Shown: piece by piece, positions 18,270 to 27,202 of the stretch
How the letters are laid out: each line of letters opens with the position of its first letter
Position numbering within the stretch: position 1 is the stretch's first letter
Source of the DNA: Streptomyces chrestomyceticus JCM 4735
GTDB taxonomy: Bacteria; Actinomycetota; Actinomycetes; Streptomycetales; Streptomycetaceae
Assembly: GCF_003865135.1 (NCBI RefSeq)
Contig: NZ_BHZC01000001.1
Coordinates: 6,510,001 to 6,574,000, forward strand
Length of the DNA stretch: 64,000 bases
Reading direction: 5' to 3'
The notes under the pieces: model-generated
The model's input: the letters and a program-made list of their open reading frames with translations, nothing else
Databases searched by the model: none
Told to the model about the DNA's origin: nothing
Program-made: the position numbers and the translations under genes

Positions 18270-19406
18270 ATGCGGGGGATGGCACGGCGCGGGATGCGCC
18301 TCACAGTCGGGTTGTTGGTCGGCGCGGGCACGGTGGCGGTCGAGCTGCCGTTCATCGTGCTCTCGGGAATCGCGCTGCTCTGCGTTTTCGTCTGGCCGCG
18401 CGGGAGACGCAGGGTGCTGGAGCCGGTGATGGCCGTGGCCCGGTGGCTCATCGAGTCGGCGCGCCGCCGCCTGCAGTTCGGCGGTGCCGACTTCGCCTAC
18501 GGGTACGACGACGAGCGGGCGCTCAAGTACCTCGCGGTCCGCTGGCTCTTGGGGCTTCTCGGCGCGGGTGTGGTCTTCGCCGCGCTCACGGGGGCGACCA
18601 TAGTCCTCTGGGCATCGACGGTATGGACGTTCACCCATGTCGAGCATCCGGTCGACGTCGCGGAGACCGGCGTGGGCGCCCTCTTCCTGCTCTTCCTCAG
18701 TCTGCAGGCGGTGTTCGGGGTGGCGGCCCTGGAAGCCCGGCTGGCACGGCACTTCCTCGGCCCCACACACGAGAAAGAACTGAAACGCCGGGTCGCGGAA
18801 CTGGCCTCCAGCCGAGCCGGGGTCGTCGCGGCGGTCAACGACGAACGCCGCCGCATCGAGCGCGACCTGCACGACGGTGTCCAACAGAGACTGGTGGCCC
18901 TCGGAATGCTGCTCGGCCGCGCGGTGCGCAGCAAGGACGAGGTCCATGCGGTCGAACTGCTCCGGCAGGCCCACGCCGAAAGCCGCCAGGCCCTGACCGA
19001 GTTGCGCGAGGTCGCCTGGCGTATCTATCCGACGGTGTTGGACGAAGCAGGCTTGCAGGCCGCTCTGGAAACCGTCGCGGAGCGTTCAGCGGTCCCGGTC
19101 CGGCTGACCTGGCGCCTCACCCGGGAGCCCGAGGCCGCCGTGGCGACCGTCGCCTACTTCGTCGTTTCCGAAGCGGTGACCAATGCGGTGAAACACTCCT
19201 GTGCGGAAGGGATAACCGTCACCGTCGACCGGAACGAGAACATCCTGTCCGTCCGGATCCAGGACGACGGCTGGGGTGGTGCGAATGCCTCGGGAAGCGG
19301 GCTGATCGGGCTGGCGCGCCGGGTCGCCGCCCTGGACGGCCGGTTACGGGTGGACAGCCCGGTCGGCGGACCCACCACGATCACCGCGGAGTTGCCGTGC
19401 GCGTAG
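18270..19406 (+). CDS. Sensor histidine kinase (HisKA_3 / NarL-type partner)
   Basis: 378 residues from ATG 18270; further in-frame ATGs at 18279 and 18294 cannot be excluded and there is no SD, so the mRNA may be leaderless. Membrane segments at about 11-41, 91-118 and 134-152. DHp helix with phospho-acceptor His201 in ERDLHDGVQQRL; ATPase domain with N-box SEAVTNAVKHS and G-box DDGWGG..GSGLIGLARRV. No large extracellular sensor, so an intramembrane-type sensor is likely. Overlaps the response regulator start by 10 nt. Confidence 0.92.
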   Translation: MRGMARRGMRLTVGLLVGAGTVAVELPFIVLSGIALLCVFVWPRGRRRVLEPVMAVARWLIESARRRLQFGGADFAYGYDDERALKYLAVRWLLGLLGAGVVFAALTGATIVLWASTVWTFTHVEHPVDVAETGVGALFLLFLSLQAVFGVAALEARLARHFLGPTHEKELKRRVAELASSRAGVVAAVNDERRRIERDLHDGVQQRLVALGMLLGRAVRSKDEVHAVELLRQAHAESRQALTELREVAWRIYPTVLDEAGLQAALETVAERSAVPVRLTWRLTREPEAAVATVAYFVVSEAVTNAVKHSCAEGITVTVDRNENILSVRIQDDGWGGANASGSGLIGLARRVAALDGRLRVDSPVGGPTTITAELPCA

Positions 19407-20053
19407 TACTTGCCGACGATTCGACCCTGCTGAGGGAGGGCCTGGTGCGCCTGCTGACGGAAGAGGACCACGAGGTGACAGCCGCGGTCGCGGATGCCGC
19501 CGAACTGATGACCGTGCTGGAGCGCGCACCGGCGGAGCAGCGGCCCGACGTGGTGGTCGTGGACGTACGGATGCCTCCCACGCACACGGACGAGGGGCTG
19601 CGAGCGGCGGTGCAGATCCGTGAGCGCTGGCCGGATGTCGGCGTGCTCGTCCTCTCGCAGTATGTCGAGCGGCGGTACGCCACCGAACTGCTGACGGAGG
19701 ACAGTGAAAGCGTCGGCTATCTGCTCAAGGACAGAGTCGTACAGGTGGACGAGTTCTTGGACGCGCTGGAGCGGGTGGGCTCGGGCAAGGCGGCCTTCGA
19801 CTCGGAGGTCGTACGCGTCCTGTTCTCCCGCAGCAGCCGCACCGATCCGCTGAACTCGCTCACGGCACGTGAGCGTGAGGTGCTCGCCCAGATGGCCGAA
19901 GGCCACACCAACGCCGCCATCGCCGGGAGGCTGCACATTTCGCAGAGCGCGGTGGAGAAGCACACCAACGCGATCTTCGACAAGCTCGGTCTGGCGGGCA
20001 CTTCGGGCTACTCTCGCCGCGTCCTGGCCGTTCTGCGCTATCTGGGGACCTGA
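19397..20053 (+). CDS. LuxR/NarL-family response regulator
   Basis: 218 residues; GTG at 19397 inside the kinase 3' end, translationally coupled. Receiver domain with acidic pair D7-D8, phospho-acceptor D56 (VVVVDVRMP) and conserved Lys (YLLKD). LuxR-type HTH at about 155-200 (LTAREREVLAQMAEGHTNAAIA, SAVEKHTNAIFDKL). Pairs with the kinase upstream; the palindromes at 18197-18235 are a plausible autoregulatory target. Confidence 0.92.
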   Translation: MRVVLADDSTLLREGLVRLLTEEDHEVTAAVADAAELMTVLERAPAEQRPDVVVVDVRMPPTHTDEGLRAAVQIRERWPDVGVLVLSQYVERRYATELLTEDSESVGYLLKDRVVQVDEFLDALERVGSGKAAFDSEVVRVLFSRSSRTDPLNSLTAREREVLAQMAEGHTNAAIAGRLHISQSAVEKHTNAIFDKLGLAGTSGYSRRVLAVLRYLGT

Positions 20054-20062
20054 GGAGCACCG

Positions 20063-20722
20063 GTGACCAAGAGCAAATCCACCGCGATCACGGAGGAGCT
20101 GTACGACTACGTCCTCGCGCACAACCCGCCGCTGGACGCCGTCCAACGGAAGCTGGTGGAGACCACCTACCAGCACTTCCCTGACGAGGCACAGATGCAG
20201 TCGGCCCAGGAGCAGGGCCCGCTGCTGGCCTTCCTGGTCCGTCTGTGCGGTGCGCGTCGCATCGTGGAGGTCGGCACCTTCACCGGCTTCTCCACCCTGG
20301 CGATGGCCCAGGCCCTGCCTCCGGACGGCAAGCTGATCGCCTGCGACGTGTCCGAGGAATGGACGGCATACGGACGTGAAGCGTGGGAGAGAGCCGGTGT
20401 GGCGGACCGGATCGACCTGCGCATCGCACCGGCACTGGGCACCCTGCGATCGATGCCCGCCGAGCCGCACATCGACTTCGCCTACCTGGACGCGGACAAG
20501 GGCAACTACATCCCCTACTGGGAAGAGTTGGTGCCGCGCCTTCGGTCAGGTGGGTTGATCGTCGCGGACAACGTCCTCTTCGGCGGCACCGTCACCGACC
20601 CGCAGGCGACAGGCGCAGCCGCGGCGATCAGGGAGTTCAACGACCACGTCATGGCGGACCAGCGGGTGGAGGCGGTGATACTCACCGTGGCAGACGGACT
20701 GACGGTGGCACGCAAGCTGTGA
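20063..20722 (+). CDS. SAM-dependent O-methyltransferase (class I, MT family 3)
   Basis: 219 residues; GTG with AGGAG 6 nt upstream, 9 bp after the response regulator stop, so third gene of that operon. SAM-binding motif VEVGTFTGFSTLAMAQALP at about 68-86; metal/substrate region AYLDADKGNYIPYWE; DNVLFGG. Resembles catechol/caffeoyl-CoA-type divalent cation-dependent O-methyltransferases. Substrate unknown. Confidence 0.9.
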   Translation: MTKSKSTAITEELYDYVLAHNPPLDAVQRKLVETTYQHFPDEAQMQSAQEQGPLLAFLVRLCGARRIVEVGTFTGFSTLAMAQALPPDGKLIACDVSEEWTAYGREAWERAGVADRIDLRIAPALGTLRSMPAEPHIDFAYLDADKGNYIPYWEELVPRLRSGGLIVADNVLFGGTVTDPQATGAAAAIREFNDHVMADQRVEAVILTVADGLTVARKL

Positions 20723-20848
20723 CGGCTGGGTGCGGGTGCGGACCCCGGAGCGACCGCCGGCAAGCCGAAGCCATCGGTGCCACCGGGCCCGCGGGGCCAC
20801 CGGTGTCACTGGCATCGCCGGTGCCACCGGAACTACCGGTGACCGGTG

Positions 20849-21067
20849 CTAACCGCAGCACCCGCCTCCGCAGCAGCCACCGCCTGAGCCGCCACCGGGG
20901 GCCGGGGCAGGAGCGGTGGCCGAGCCGCCGACGGCGACCGTGGAGAGCAGCTTGACCGTGTCCTCGTGCCCGTCCGGGCAGGTGGCCGGGGCGGAGGACT
21001 CGGCCATCGGGCGGTTCAGCTCGAAGGTCGAGCCGCAGGAACGGCAGCGGTATTCGTAACGAGGCAT
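20849..21067 (-). CDS. FmdB-type zinc ribbon protein
   Basis: 72 residues. PRYEYRCRSCGSTFEL carries the first CxxC, and CPDGH supplies the second ligand pair, as in the FmdB regulatory-protein family. The C-terminus is an unusual Gly/Cys tail (GGGCCGGGCCG) with two CC pairs. The DNA between 20723 and 20848 holds only repeats of GGTGCCACCGG type. Confidence 0.85.
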   Translation of the reverse strand: MPRYEYRCRSCGSTFELNRPMAESSAPATCPDGHEDTVKLLSTVAVGGSATAPAPAPGGGSGGGCCGGGCCG

Positions 21068-21129
21068 GGCGACAGATTAGCCCGCGAGTGGGGGAGAGGG
21101 GGCGGGGCATGGGGAGGAAGCGGTCCGGG

Positions 21130-22296
21130 TCAACGTACGACGGTGCCGGGAGGTGCGCCGAGGAGGTTCAGTTCAGCTCGGGTGGGAGCGCCCTCCCAGT
21201 CACCCGGCGAGGCCACCGCGAAGGCGCCGGTCGTCACGCCCCGTTCGAGGCGCCCGGCGATCCCTTCGCCGTCCAGCAGAGCGGAGAGGTACCCCGCCAC
21301 GAAGGCGTCACCGGCGCCGACCGCGTCCACGGCCTGCACGGCTACGGCCGGCTGGTACAGCGAGTCGCCACCAGCGTCCTGCGCGTCGCTCGGAGCCTCC
21401 GTAGAAGGTGTGCAGCTTGTGCTCCCGGCCGGAGCGCCAGGGTGGGACGGGCGTGCGTAAGAGGTGGCACCGGCCGAGCCGAGTTTGACGGCGACCTCCT
21501 GAACGCCCGCCGAAAGCAAGGTACGAGCTCGCGCGCCGGTGTCGGTCGGGGAGCCGGGCGGGAGGCACAGCGGCAGCTCGTCGGCCGAGGCGATCAGGAG
21601 GTTCACGTACGGCATCCAGTCCTGCAATACCGCCGACGCCTGGTCGGCCGACCACAACCGTGCGCGGTGGTTCACGTCGAGGCACACCAGGGTGCCGTGG
21701 TCGCGGGCCAGTCGAAGGGAATGCATCGAGGCCGCGCGGGCGGTGGGGATCAACGCCGGGGTGATGCCGGTCAGGTGGAGAACCCGAGGTACGGCGGTGG
21801 CGAAGGCCCGGTCGAGGATGCCCGGAGTCAGGCGAGAGCCGGCCGAGCCCGTGCGGTAGTAGTGCACCCGTGTCAGGTCCGGCAGTCGTGGCTCGAAGAG
21901 GATCAGGCCGGTCGGAGCCCCGGCGTCCTTCCAGGCTCCGGAGACGTCCACCGCTTCCGCCCGCAGGGTACGGAGCACGAGGTCCCCGACCTCGTCGTCC
22001 CCGACCGCGCCCACCCAGCGCACGGTGTGGCCGAGCCGGGCGAGACCGATGGCGACATTGCTCTCGGCGCCCGCGATGGAGACGTTCATCGTGCCGCCCA
22101 GCTTCAGGGGGCCGCTGCCGCGCAGCGCCACCATGGTTTCACCGAAGGTGAGGACGCTGCCGCCGCCACACGCGCCCACGCTGTCACCCGGGCCCACGCT
22201 GTCGCCCGCGCCGCCACCCGGGTCGACTCCAGCACTCGGGCCGGGCCCGGCGCCGTCGGACGTATCGGGTGCTGTGCGTTCCGGGTCCGCGCTCAT
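21130..22296 (-). CDS. PfkB-family sugar kinase (2-keto-3-deoxy-sugar kinase type)
   Basis: 388 residues from ATG 22296, which overlaps the upstream aldolase stop (ATGA). PfkB signatures: FGETMVALRG at the start of the domain, GGTMNVSIAGAESNVAIGLARLG, and the catalytic DAVGAGDAFVAGYLSALL near the C-terminus. An N-terminal Gly/Pro-rich extension (about 40 residues) and an inserted Ser/Thr/Ala-rich loop after PSHPGAPAG are atypical. By context it phosphorylates 2-keto-3-deoxy-galactonate (or gluconate) before aldol cleavage. Confidence 0.85.
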   Translation of the reverse strand: MSADPERTAPDTSDGAGPGPSAGVDPGGGAGDSVGPGDSVGACGGGSVLTFGETMVALRGSGPLKLGGTMNVSIAGAESNVAIGLARLGHTVRWVGAVGDDEVGDLVLRTLRAEAVDVSGAWKDAGAPTGLILFEPRLPDLTRVHYYRTGSAGSRLTPGILDRAFATAVPRVLHLTGITPALIPTARAASMHSLRLARDHGTLVCLDVNHRARLWSADQASAVLQDWMPYVNLLIASADELPLCLPPGSPTDTGARARTLLSAGVQEVAVKLGSAGATSYARPSHPGAPAGSTSCTPSTEAPSDAQDAGGDSLYQPAVAVQAVDAVGAGDAFVAGYLSALLDGEGIAGRLERGVTTGAFAVASPGDWEGAPTRAELNLLGAPPGTVVR

Positions 22297-22913
22297 CCGC
22301 CGCACACCGAGAGGAAGTCGGCTGCGCGGGTGCGGAGGGCGGCCAGGTCGCCGCCGTCCGCGGCGTCCCCGACCAAGGGCGAACCGACTCCGACAGCCAC
22401 CGCTCCGGCGGCCAGGTAAGCACGGGCCGCTGCCGCGTCCACCCCGCCGACCGGTACGAACGGCGCGTCGGGAAACGGCGCGCGGAGGGCCTTGAGGTAG
22501 TCGGGGCCGCCTACCGAGGCCGGAAAGAGCTTCAGAGCTGCCGCTCCTGCGGCATTGGCAGCGATCACTTCCGAGGGGGTGAGTACCCCGGCGAGAACCG
22601 GCAGGCCGGGACGTACGGAAGTGTCCAGGCCCGCGCCCAGGCCGGGCGTGACGGTCAGGTTCGCTCCGGCCTCGGCGGCGTGTTGGGCGTCGTCGGCGGT
22701 GAGTACGGTTCCGGCGCCGAGCCAGGCGTCAGTGCCCAGCTCGGCGCGGGCCCGGCGGATGACGTGCAGTGCGTCGCGGCCGGTGAGGGAGACCTCGATC
22801 AGGGAGACGCCTGCTTCGGCAAGGGGCATGACCGTACGGAACGATGCGTCGGCGTCCGTGCCACGGATGATGGCGACCAGACGGGCGATTCGCAGCGCGT
22901 CGGCGAAGTTCAT
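22293..22913 (-). CDS. 2-keto-3-deoxy-6-phospho-(galacto/gluco)nate aldolase, Eda/DgoA family
   Basis: 206 residues from ATG 22913 (MNFADALRIARLVAIIRG). Class I KDPG aldolase: catalytic Glu in LIEVSLTG, GAGTVLT, NLTVTPG, Schiff-base Lys in ALKLFPAS, and FVPVGGVD. It cleaves KDPGal/KDPG to pyruvate and glyceraldehyde 3-phosphate. Middle gene of the leftward dgo-like operon and overlaps the kinase start by 4 bp. No strong SD (an AGAGAGG lies about 13 nt upstream). Confidence 0.88.
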   Translation of the reverse strand: MNFADALRIARLVAIIRGTDADASFRTVMPLAEAGVSLIEVSLTGRDALHVIRRARAELGTDAWLGAGTVLTADDAQHAAEAGANLTVTPGLGAGLDTSVRPGLPVLAGVLTPSEVIAANAAGAAALKLFPASVGGPDYLKALRAPFPDAPFVPVGGVDAAAARAYLAAGAVAVGVGSPLVGDAADGGDLAALRTRAADFLSVCGG

Positions 22914-23042
22914 GCGGTGGGGCCGTGCCTCTCTGATGCGTGCGGGGTGCGTGTTCCGGTGCACGTGTTCTGTGGTGGGCGCGCAGGTATCGCTGATGTG
23001 TTGCTGACGTCTCCTTGTGCGGCTTGCTGGTCGGGGTGCCGG

Positions 23043-24188
23043 TCACCACTCGGCGAACGAACCGTCCGCGTAACGCCAGACCGGGTTACGCCAGGCGTGG
23101 CCCTGTCTGTCGGCGGCCCGTACGGCCGGCTCGTCGACCGTCACGCCCAGCCCAGGGCGGTCGGTGCGCAGGAGAAAACCGTCGTGGAAACGGAAGGGTT
23201 CCGGGTCGGCCACGTAGTCGAGCAGTTCGGCGTCCTGGTTGTAGTGGATGCCGACGGACTGTTCCTGGATGAGGAAGTTGGGGGTGGTGAAGGCGACCTG
23301 AAGACTGGCGGCGAGGGCGACCGGGCCGAGGGGGCAGTGCGGCGCGAGCTGGGCTCCGTACGTCTCCGCGAGGGCGGCGATCCGGCGCAGTTCGGAGATG
23401 CCGCCCGCGTGCGAGATGTCCGGCTGGACGATGGAGACGCCCGCTTGGAGCGGAGCGAGGAACTCCTGGCGGGTGAAGAGCCGCTCGCCCAATGCGAGCG
23501 GGATGTTGGAGGCGTTGACCAGGTCGGGAAGTGCGTGCGGGTAGTCGCAGAGCACGGGTTCCTCGACGAACATCGGTGCGTGCTCGGCCAGCAGAGGAAG
23601 GAGACGGCGCGCGTTGGCGGGGGAGACCCGGCCGTGGAAGTCCAGGCCGAAGTCCCGTTCGTCGCCCAGTACCTCACGGGCGGTCTCGGCCCGGCGCAGG
23701 CAGTCACGCACCTCCGCGCGGGTGGCGACGGGTGACATCCGCCCGCAGCCGTTCATCTTGACGGCGGAGAAGCCCGCCTCCACCTGGGCGGTCAGCGCGT
23801 CCCGGATCTCGTCCGGCTCGTCGCCGCCGACCCAGGCGTACGCGCGGACGCGTTCCCGTACGGGGCCGCCGAGGAGCTGGTGGACGGGCACGCCATACCG
23901 CTTGCCCTTGATGTCCCACAGGGCCTGGTCCAGCCCGGCGACCGCGGAGGAGAGCACCGGGCCGCCGCGGTAGAAGCCGCCCTTCGTCATGACCTGCCAG
24001 TGGTCCTCGATGCGCGACGGATCTCGGCCGAGGAGGTACTCGGACAGGACCTCGACAGCGGCACGTACCGGCTCCGCACGGCCCTCGACCACCGGCTCGC
24101 CCCAGCCGACGAGGCCGTCGTCGGTCTCCACGCGGACGAACATCCAGCGTGGCGGAGCCAGGAACGTCTCGACACGGCTGATCTTCAC
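23043..24188 (-). CDS. dgoD: D-galactonate dehydratase-like enolase-superfamily enzyme
   Basis: 381 residues from GTG 24188 (VKISRVETF), GGAAGGG about 9 nt upstream; longer in-frame starts add atypical sequence. Mandelate racemase/muconate lactonising fold with galactonate dehydratase ligands: LDFHGRVSP (Asp and general-acid His), FVEEPV (Glu), LALGERLFTRQEF (Glu), QPDISHAGGISE, and HCPLGPVALAASLQ (His). It would make 2-keto-3-deoxy-galactonate, feeding the kinase and aldolase downstream: a complete De Ley-Doudoroff branch. A related acid sugar substrate is possible. Confidence 0.85.
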   Translation of the reverse strand: MKISRVETFLAPPRWMFVRVETDDGLVGWGEPVVEGRAEPVRAAVEVLSEYLLGRDPSRIEDHWQVMTKGGFYRGGPVLSSAVAGLDQALWDIKGKRYGVPVHQLLGGPVRERVRAYAWVGGDEPDEIRDALTAQVEAGFSAVKMNGCGRMSPVATRAEVRDCLRRAETAREVLGDERDFGLDFHGRVSPANARRLLPLLAEHAPMFVEEPVLCDYPHALPDLVNASNIPLALGERLFTRQEFLAPLQAGVSIVQPDISHAGGISELRRIAALAETYGAQLAPHCPLGPVALAASLQVAFTTPNFLIQEQSVGIHYNQDAELLDYVADPEPFRFHDGFLLRTDRPGLGVTVDEPAVRAADRQGHAWRNPVWRYADGSFAEW

Positions 24189-24320
24189 AAGCCGCCGCCC
24201 TTCCTCTGATCGTGGCTGGTCAGAGGCTGGCATGTGGGGCGGGGTAATCAATCGATGAGTGGATGCGAGGGGAGAGGGAGCGGCAGAGCCGATCATGGCA
24301 GCCGTGCTGGCCTGACCGTG

Positions 24321-24968
24321 TCACACCGCGTGCCTGCGGTGTTTCGGGCGGCGGTGGCGGCCGCCCGTGGCGGTCTCGTGCCGTGGTGACACATGAGCGC
24401 CGGTACGGGGCGGGGGCGGGACAGGGCGCCGGGGCTGTCGCTGCGCCACTTCCGGGTGCCGGGCGCGCCAGTACGGGTTGTCGTGCGGCAGGCCGCCGGA
24501 GACCCGTCCGTACATGCCGAAGACCAGCAGCATCAGGCCGACGAAGAAGCTGAACAGCACGTTCTGGATGCGGAAGGCCAGGTAGTTGAAGCCGGTCTCC
24601 AGGATGGCGAGATTGATGAAGCCGCTCAGCAGGAAGGCCACTCCGAGCACGATGTTGAGCGTGGAGGCGAGGTTTCCACCGATCACCATGCCCCCGAAGA
24701 GGACCAGGCCGACGATGATCGACAGCACGCTCAGCGCGCCGTTGGTGTTCAGGCCCGCGACGGTGTCGCCGCCCGTGTCGAAGAATCCGATCTTGTCGAT
24801 CAGTCCGAGAATGCCGAACGCGACGAGAATCAGCCCCATCAGACCGGCGCCGAACCGGTACACCGTGCTCAGCCGGTGATCGACGGGCAGATGTTCGTCG
24901 AGCCGTGTGTGCCGCACCTTGCCGCGCAGCGTCCGGGTGGGCCCGTGCAGAGCCTGGCCAGCGTCCAT
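24321..24968 (-). CDS. DUF4383 membrane protein
   Basis: 215 residues; ATG with AAGGAGG 7 nt upstream. Four membrane segments between about 38 and 155 (VYRFGAGLMGLILVAFGILG, LSIIVGLVLFGGMVIGG, IVLGVAFLLSGFINL, VLFSFFVGLMLLVFGMYGR), the DUF4383 pattern, followed by a basic His/Arg/Pro-rich tail. Function unknown. Confidence 0.85.
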   Translation of the reverse strand: MDAGQALHGPTRTLRGKVRHTRLDEHLPVDHRLSTVYRFGAGLMGLILVAFGILGLIDKIGFFDTGGDTVAGLNTNGALSVLSIIVGLVLFGGMVIGGNLASTLNIVLGVAFLLSGFINLAILETGFNYLAFRIQNVLFSFFVGLMLLVFGMYGRVSGGLPHDNPYWRARHPEVAQRQPRRPVPPPPRTGAHVSPRHETATGGRHRRPKHRRHAV

Positions 24969-25205
24969 GTTCCGGCCTCCTTAGCGCGAGGAACCGCCTG
25001 GGCCGTGCCTGACACCAGCATCCGCCCGTACCGGGCGTAACGCCATAGCGCCAGGTCACAGGGTCGGGCGTGCAGGGTGAGGAGGAATCGCCGGAGCGAC
25101 GGGGCGGAGTGCGGCGAGCCGGTGCATCGACGTACCGGTGTGCCGACGTGCAGACGTGCCTACGTGGCGGCGTGCCGGGGACGAAGGGCTGGGACCGGAG
25201 CCGGC

Positions 25206-26600
25206 TCAGCCCGCTGCGCCGCCGCCCCGTTCGTCCCGGATCTCCTGGACGACGCGGGCCGCGGTCTGCCGTACCGCCTCCGTCTCGGTCAGGAAGTGCC
25301 ACCAGTCGGGGTGCCGCCCCTCCAGACCGGCGATCGCGCGCTCCAGGCGCGCCACCGCGTCGTCCAGCGGCCGTGCGTGCCGCGGGTCGGGCGTACTGCG
25401 TCCGGCCATCGCCAGACGCTGCGCGTCCCGCACGGCGAAGCGCGTACGCTCGACCTCCTTCTCCCGGTCGAAGGACACCTCGTCCAGCCGCCGCAGCCGG
25501 TCGCCGGCCGCCGAGACCGCCTCGTCGGTGGTGTTCAGCAGGGCCCGCACGGTCGCCAGCAGGCTCGTGGCGTCGGCCCAGCGCTGCTCGTCCCGTGCCC
25601 GCTGGGCCTCCCGCACCTTGCTCTCGGCCTGCGCGACGGCGTCCGCGGCCTGGTCCGGTACGTGCTGGAGGTCCTGCCAGCAGGCAGCGCTGTACCGCCG
25701 CCGCAATTCGCTCAGTACGGGATCGACCTTGCTCGCGCGCGTCGTGATGGCCTGCGCCCGGGTACGCAGCGACACCAGCCGCTTGTCGATCTCCGCGGCC
25801 TTCTCGGGCAGCCGCTCGGCCTCGGTCCGTACGGACTCGGCCTGGCGCAGTACGTCGTCGGCGCGCCGGATCGTCTCCTGCACGCCGTGCTGACCGGCGC
25901 CCTGGTTCAACTTGGTCAGCTCGGGCGACAGGGCGGCCAGCCGGGCCGCCAGATCGTCGGCCTTGAAGTCCTGCGCCCGGACGGCGTCCAGCGCGTTGCT
26001 CGCCGCGAGCAGGGCCTGCCGGGCCCGTTCCACCGCCGGTGCGAGCCGTGCCAGTTGCGTTTCCGCGGTCTGCAGCAGCGGGCCGAGCCCCTGCTCGAAC
26101 CGGTCGAGGTCGGCCTTGACCCGCTCCAGCTCCTCCTTGGCCCGGGTCAGGTCGGCGCGGGCCCGCGAGGCGGCACCGGCGTCGAGGTCGTCCCGGTCGA
26201 GATCATGGGCGTCGACAGCGCTGATGTAGCCCTGGCTGACCTCGTCGATCCGTCGTCCGAAATTCTCGTAGTCCTTCGCAGCGCGTGCGGCCGCCGGCGA
26301 ACTGTCGACCGCCGTGATCGTCTCTATGGAGATCCGCAGATCGCGCTGTGCCGTGTCCAGCTCGTAGAACGCCGCGGCCGCGGCATCCTTCGCGGCCTGC
26401 GCGTCCGCCCGCTGGCTCTCCCCGCGCCCGAACCAGCGCCGCGTACCGCCACCCGCGAACGCGGCCGGCGCCGCGGCCGCCAGCAAGGGCAGCGGCAGCA
26501 GGAGCAGAGTCATCGTGTCCCGGAACGCACCCCCGCGGGGGCGACGGCGTACTGCACGGCGTGCTCGCTGCTCGTGCGGCTGCGTGTGTGTCGCCGTCAC
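25206..26600 (-). CDS. Membrane-anchored coiled-coil protein
   Basis: 464 residues from GTG 26600 (AGAGGG very close upstream); an alternative ATG at 26513 would remove the Arg-rich 29-residue cytoplasmic leader. One hydrophobic segment (LLLLPLPLLAAAAPAAFAGG) then about 400 residues of Ala/Glu/Arg-rich helix with heptad character (SRARADLTRAKEELERVKADLDR, AVERARQALLAASNALDAV), no recognisable enzyme motif. Probably an extracytoplasmic coiled coil. Last host gene before the tRNA. Confidence 0.7.
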   Translation of the reverse strand: MTATHTQPHEQRARRAVRRRPRGGAFRDTMTLLLLPLPLLAAAAPAAFAGGGTRRWFGRGESQRADAQAAKDAAAAAFYELDTAQRDLRISIETITAVDSSPAAARAAKDYENFGRRIDEVSQGYISAVDAHDLDRDDLDAGAASRARADLTRAKEELERVKADLDRFEQGLGPLLQTAETQLARLAPAVERARQALLAASNALDAVRAQDFKADDLAARLAALSPELTKLNQGAGQHGVQETIRRADDVLRQAESVRTEAERLPEKAAEIDKRLVSLRTRAQAITTRASKVDPVLSELRRRYSAACWQDLQHVPDQAADAVAQAESKVREAQRARDEQRWADATSLLATVRALLNTTDEAVSAAGDRLRRLDEVSFDREKEVERTRFAVRDAQRLAMAGRSTPDPRHARPLDDAVARLERAIAGLEGRHPDWWHFLTETEAVRQTAARVVQEIRDERGGGAAG

Positions 26601-26733
26601 ATCCCTCTCCCGATCGCATCGCCCCAGGCCCGGCTGCCATTCTCCCACCCAGTGGGAACGAACACAGCGGCCGGTTGGTTCGCGATCTCGCAGGCTGGTT
26701 GCCCGGCCCGCCGCCGGAGCCGGCGCCCCTGGT

Positions 26734-26764
26734 TTGTGAAGCAGCCCGGGAAGCAAGGTAGTCT
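26734..26764 (+). promoter_or_regulatory. Likely tRNA-Val promoter
   Basis: TTGTGA (26734-26739) and TAGTCT (26759-26764) with 19-bp spacing, 13 bp before the tRNA 5' end; a reasonable vegetative (HrdB-type) -35/-10 pair. Confidence 0.45.
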
Positions 26765-26777
26765 GTCGGCTCAGCCA

Positions 26778-26852
26778 GGGCGCATAGCTCAGCGGTAGAG
26801 CGCTGCTCTTACAAAGCAGATGTCACAGGTTCAAATCCTGTTGTGCCCACCA
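26778..26852 (+). tRNA. tRNA-Val (anticodon UAC), CCA encoded
   Basis: Full cloverleaf: acceptor GGGCGCA pairs with TGTGCCC; D arm GCTC/GAGC; anticodon stem CTGCT/AGCAG with loop CTTACAA (anticodon TAC); T arm ACAGG/CCTGT with TTCAAAT loop; discriminator A and encoded CCA. The mobile element begins at or just inside its 3' end, so this gene is the probable attB/attL. The reverse copy of its 3' half (attR) is not in the window. Confidence 0.95.
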
Positions 26853-26874
26853 TCAGTACCAGCGTAGATACGCA

Positions 26875-26915
26875 AGAAGGCCCAGGTCAGAGCGAGTTCT
26901 GATCCTGGGCCTTCT
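26875..26915. terminator. Hairpin downstream of tRNA-Val
   Basis: AGAAGGCCCAGG-TCAGA pairs with TCTGA-T-CCTGGGCCTTCT (one bulge), loop of about 6 nt. Works as terminator for the tRNA on the + strand; stem bases are equally strong on the minus strand. Confidence 0.8.
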
Positions 26916-27039
26916 CCGTTGCCCGCACTCTGGTTGACCTTTGCTTACCCCTTGGCGACCCCTTCGGTGACTCGTGCCGTCTCCCGAATCTCTCCCAAAC
27001 GATCACCACGAAGGTGCAGGTCGGGCCCGCAATGGGAAA

Positions 27040-27068
27040 CAGGCCCCCTCCCGTCGGAAGGGGGCCTG
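27040..27068 (-). terminator. Terminator at the left end of the element
   Basis: Perfect 10-bp stem CAGGCCCCCT/AGGGGGCCTG with loop CCCGTCGGA; on the minus strand the stem is followed by TTTCCC. Ends transcription of the leftward gene pair 27203-27738. Confidence 0.8.
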
Positions 27069-27202
27069 CTTGTGTCAGGCAGTGAAGGTGCCGCCTCCGT
27101 TCACCTGACACATCTGGGGGCGGCCACAGCATGGGAACACGAATTCGATTCATGCTGCAATCACCCAGCCGTGTGACGCGGACCGCACACCATCCGCCCC
27201 GG

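Larger units (their letters stand above)
26853..27202. other. Left end of the integrated element: junction DNA without a convincing gene
   Basis: 350 bp between the tRNA 3' end and the first element gene. It holds the two hairpins listed separately and a third inverted repeat (TGTGTCAGG 27071-27079 with CCTGACACA 27104-27112), a possible integrase or excisionase arm site. The minus strand reads through 26887-26985 as a basic peptide (WERFGRRHESPKGSP... ) that could be an integrase C-terminal relic. Confidence 0.5.
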
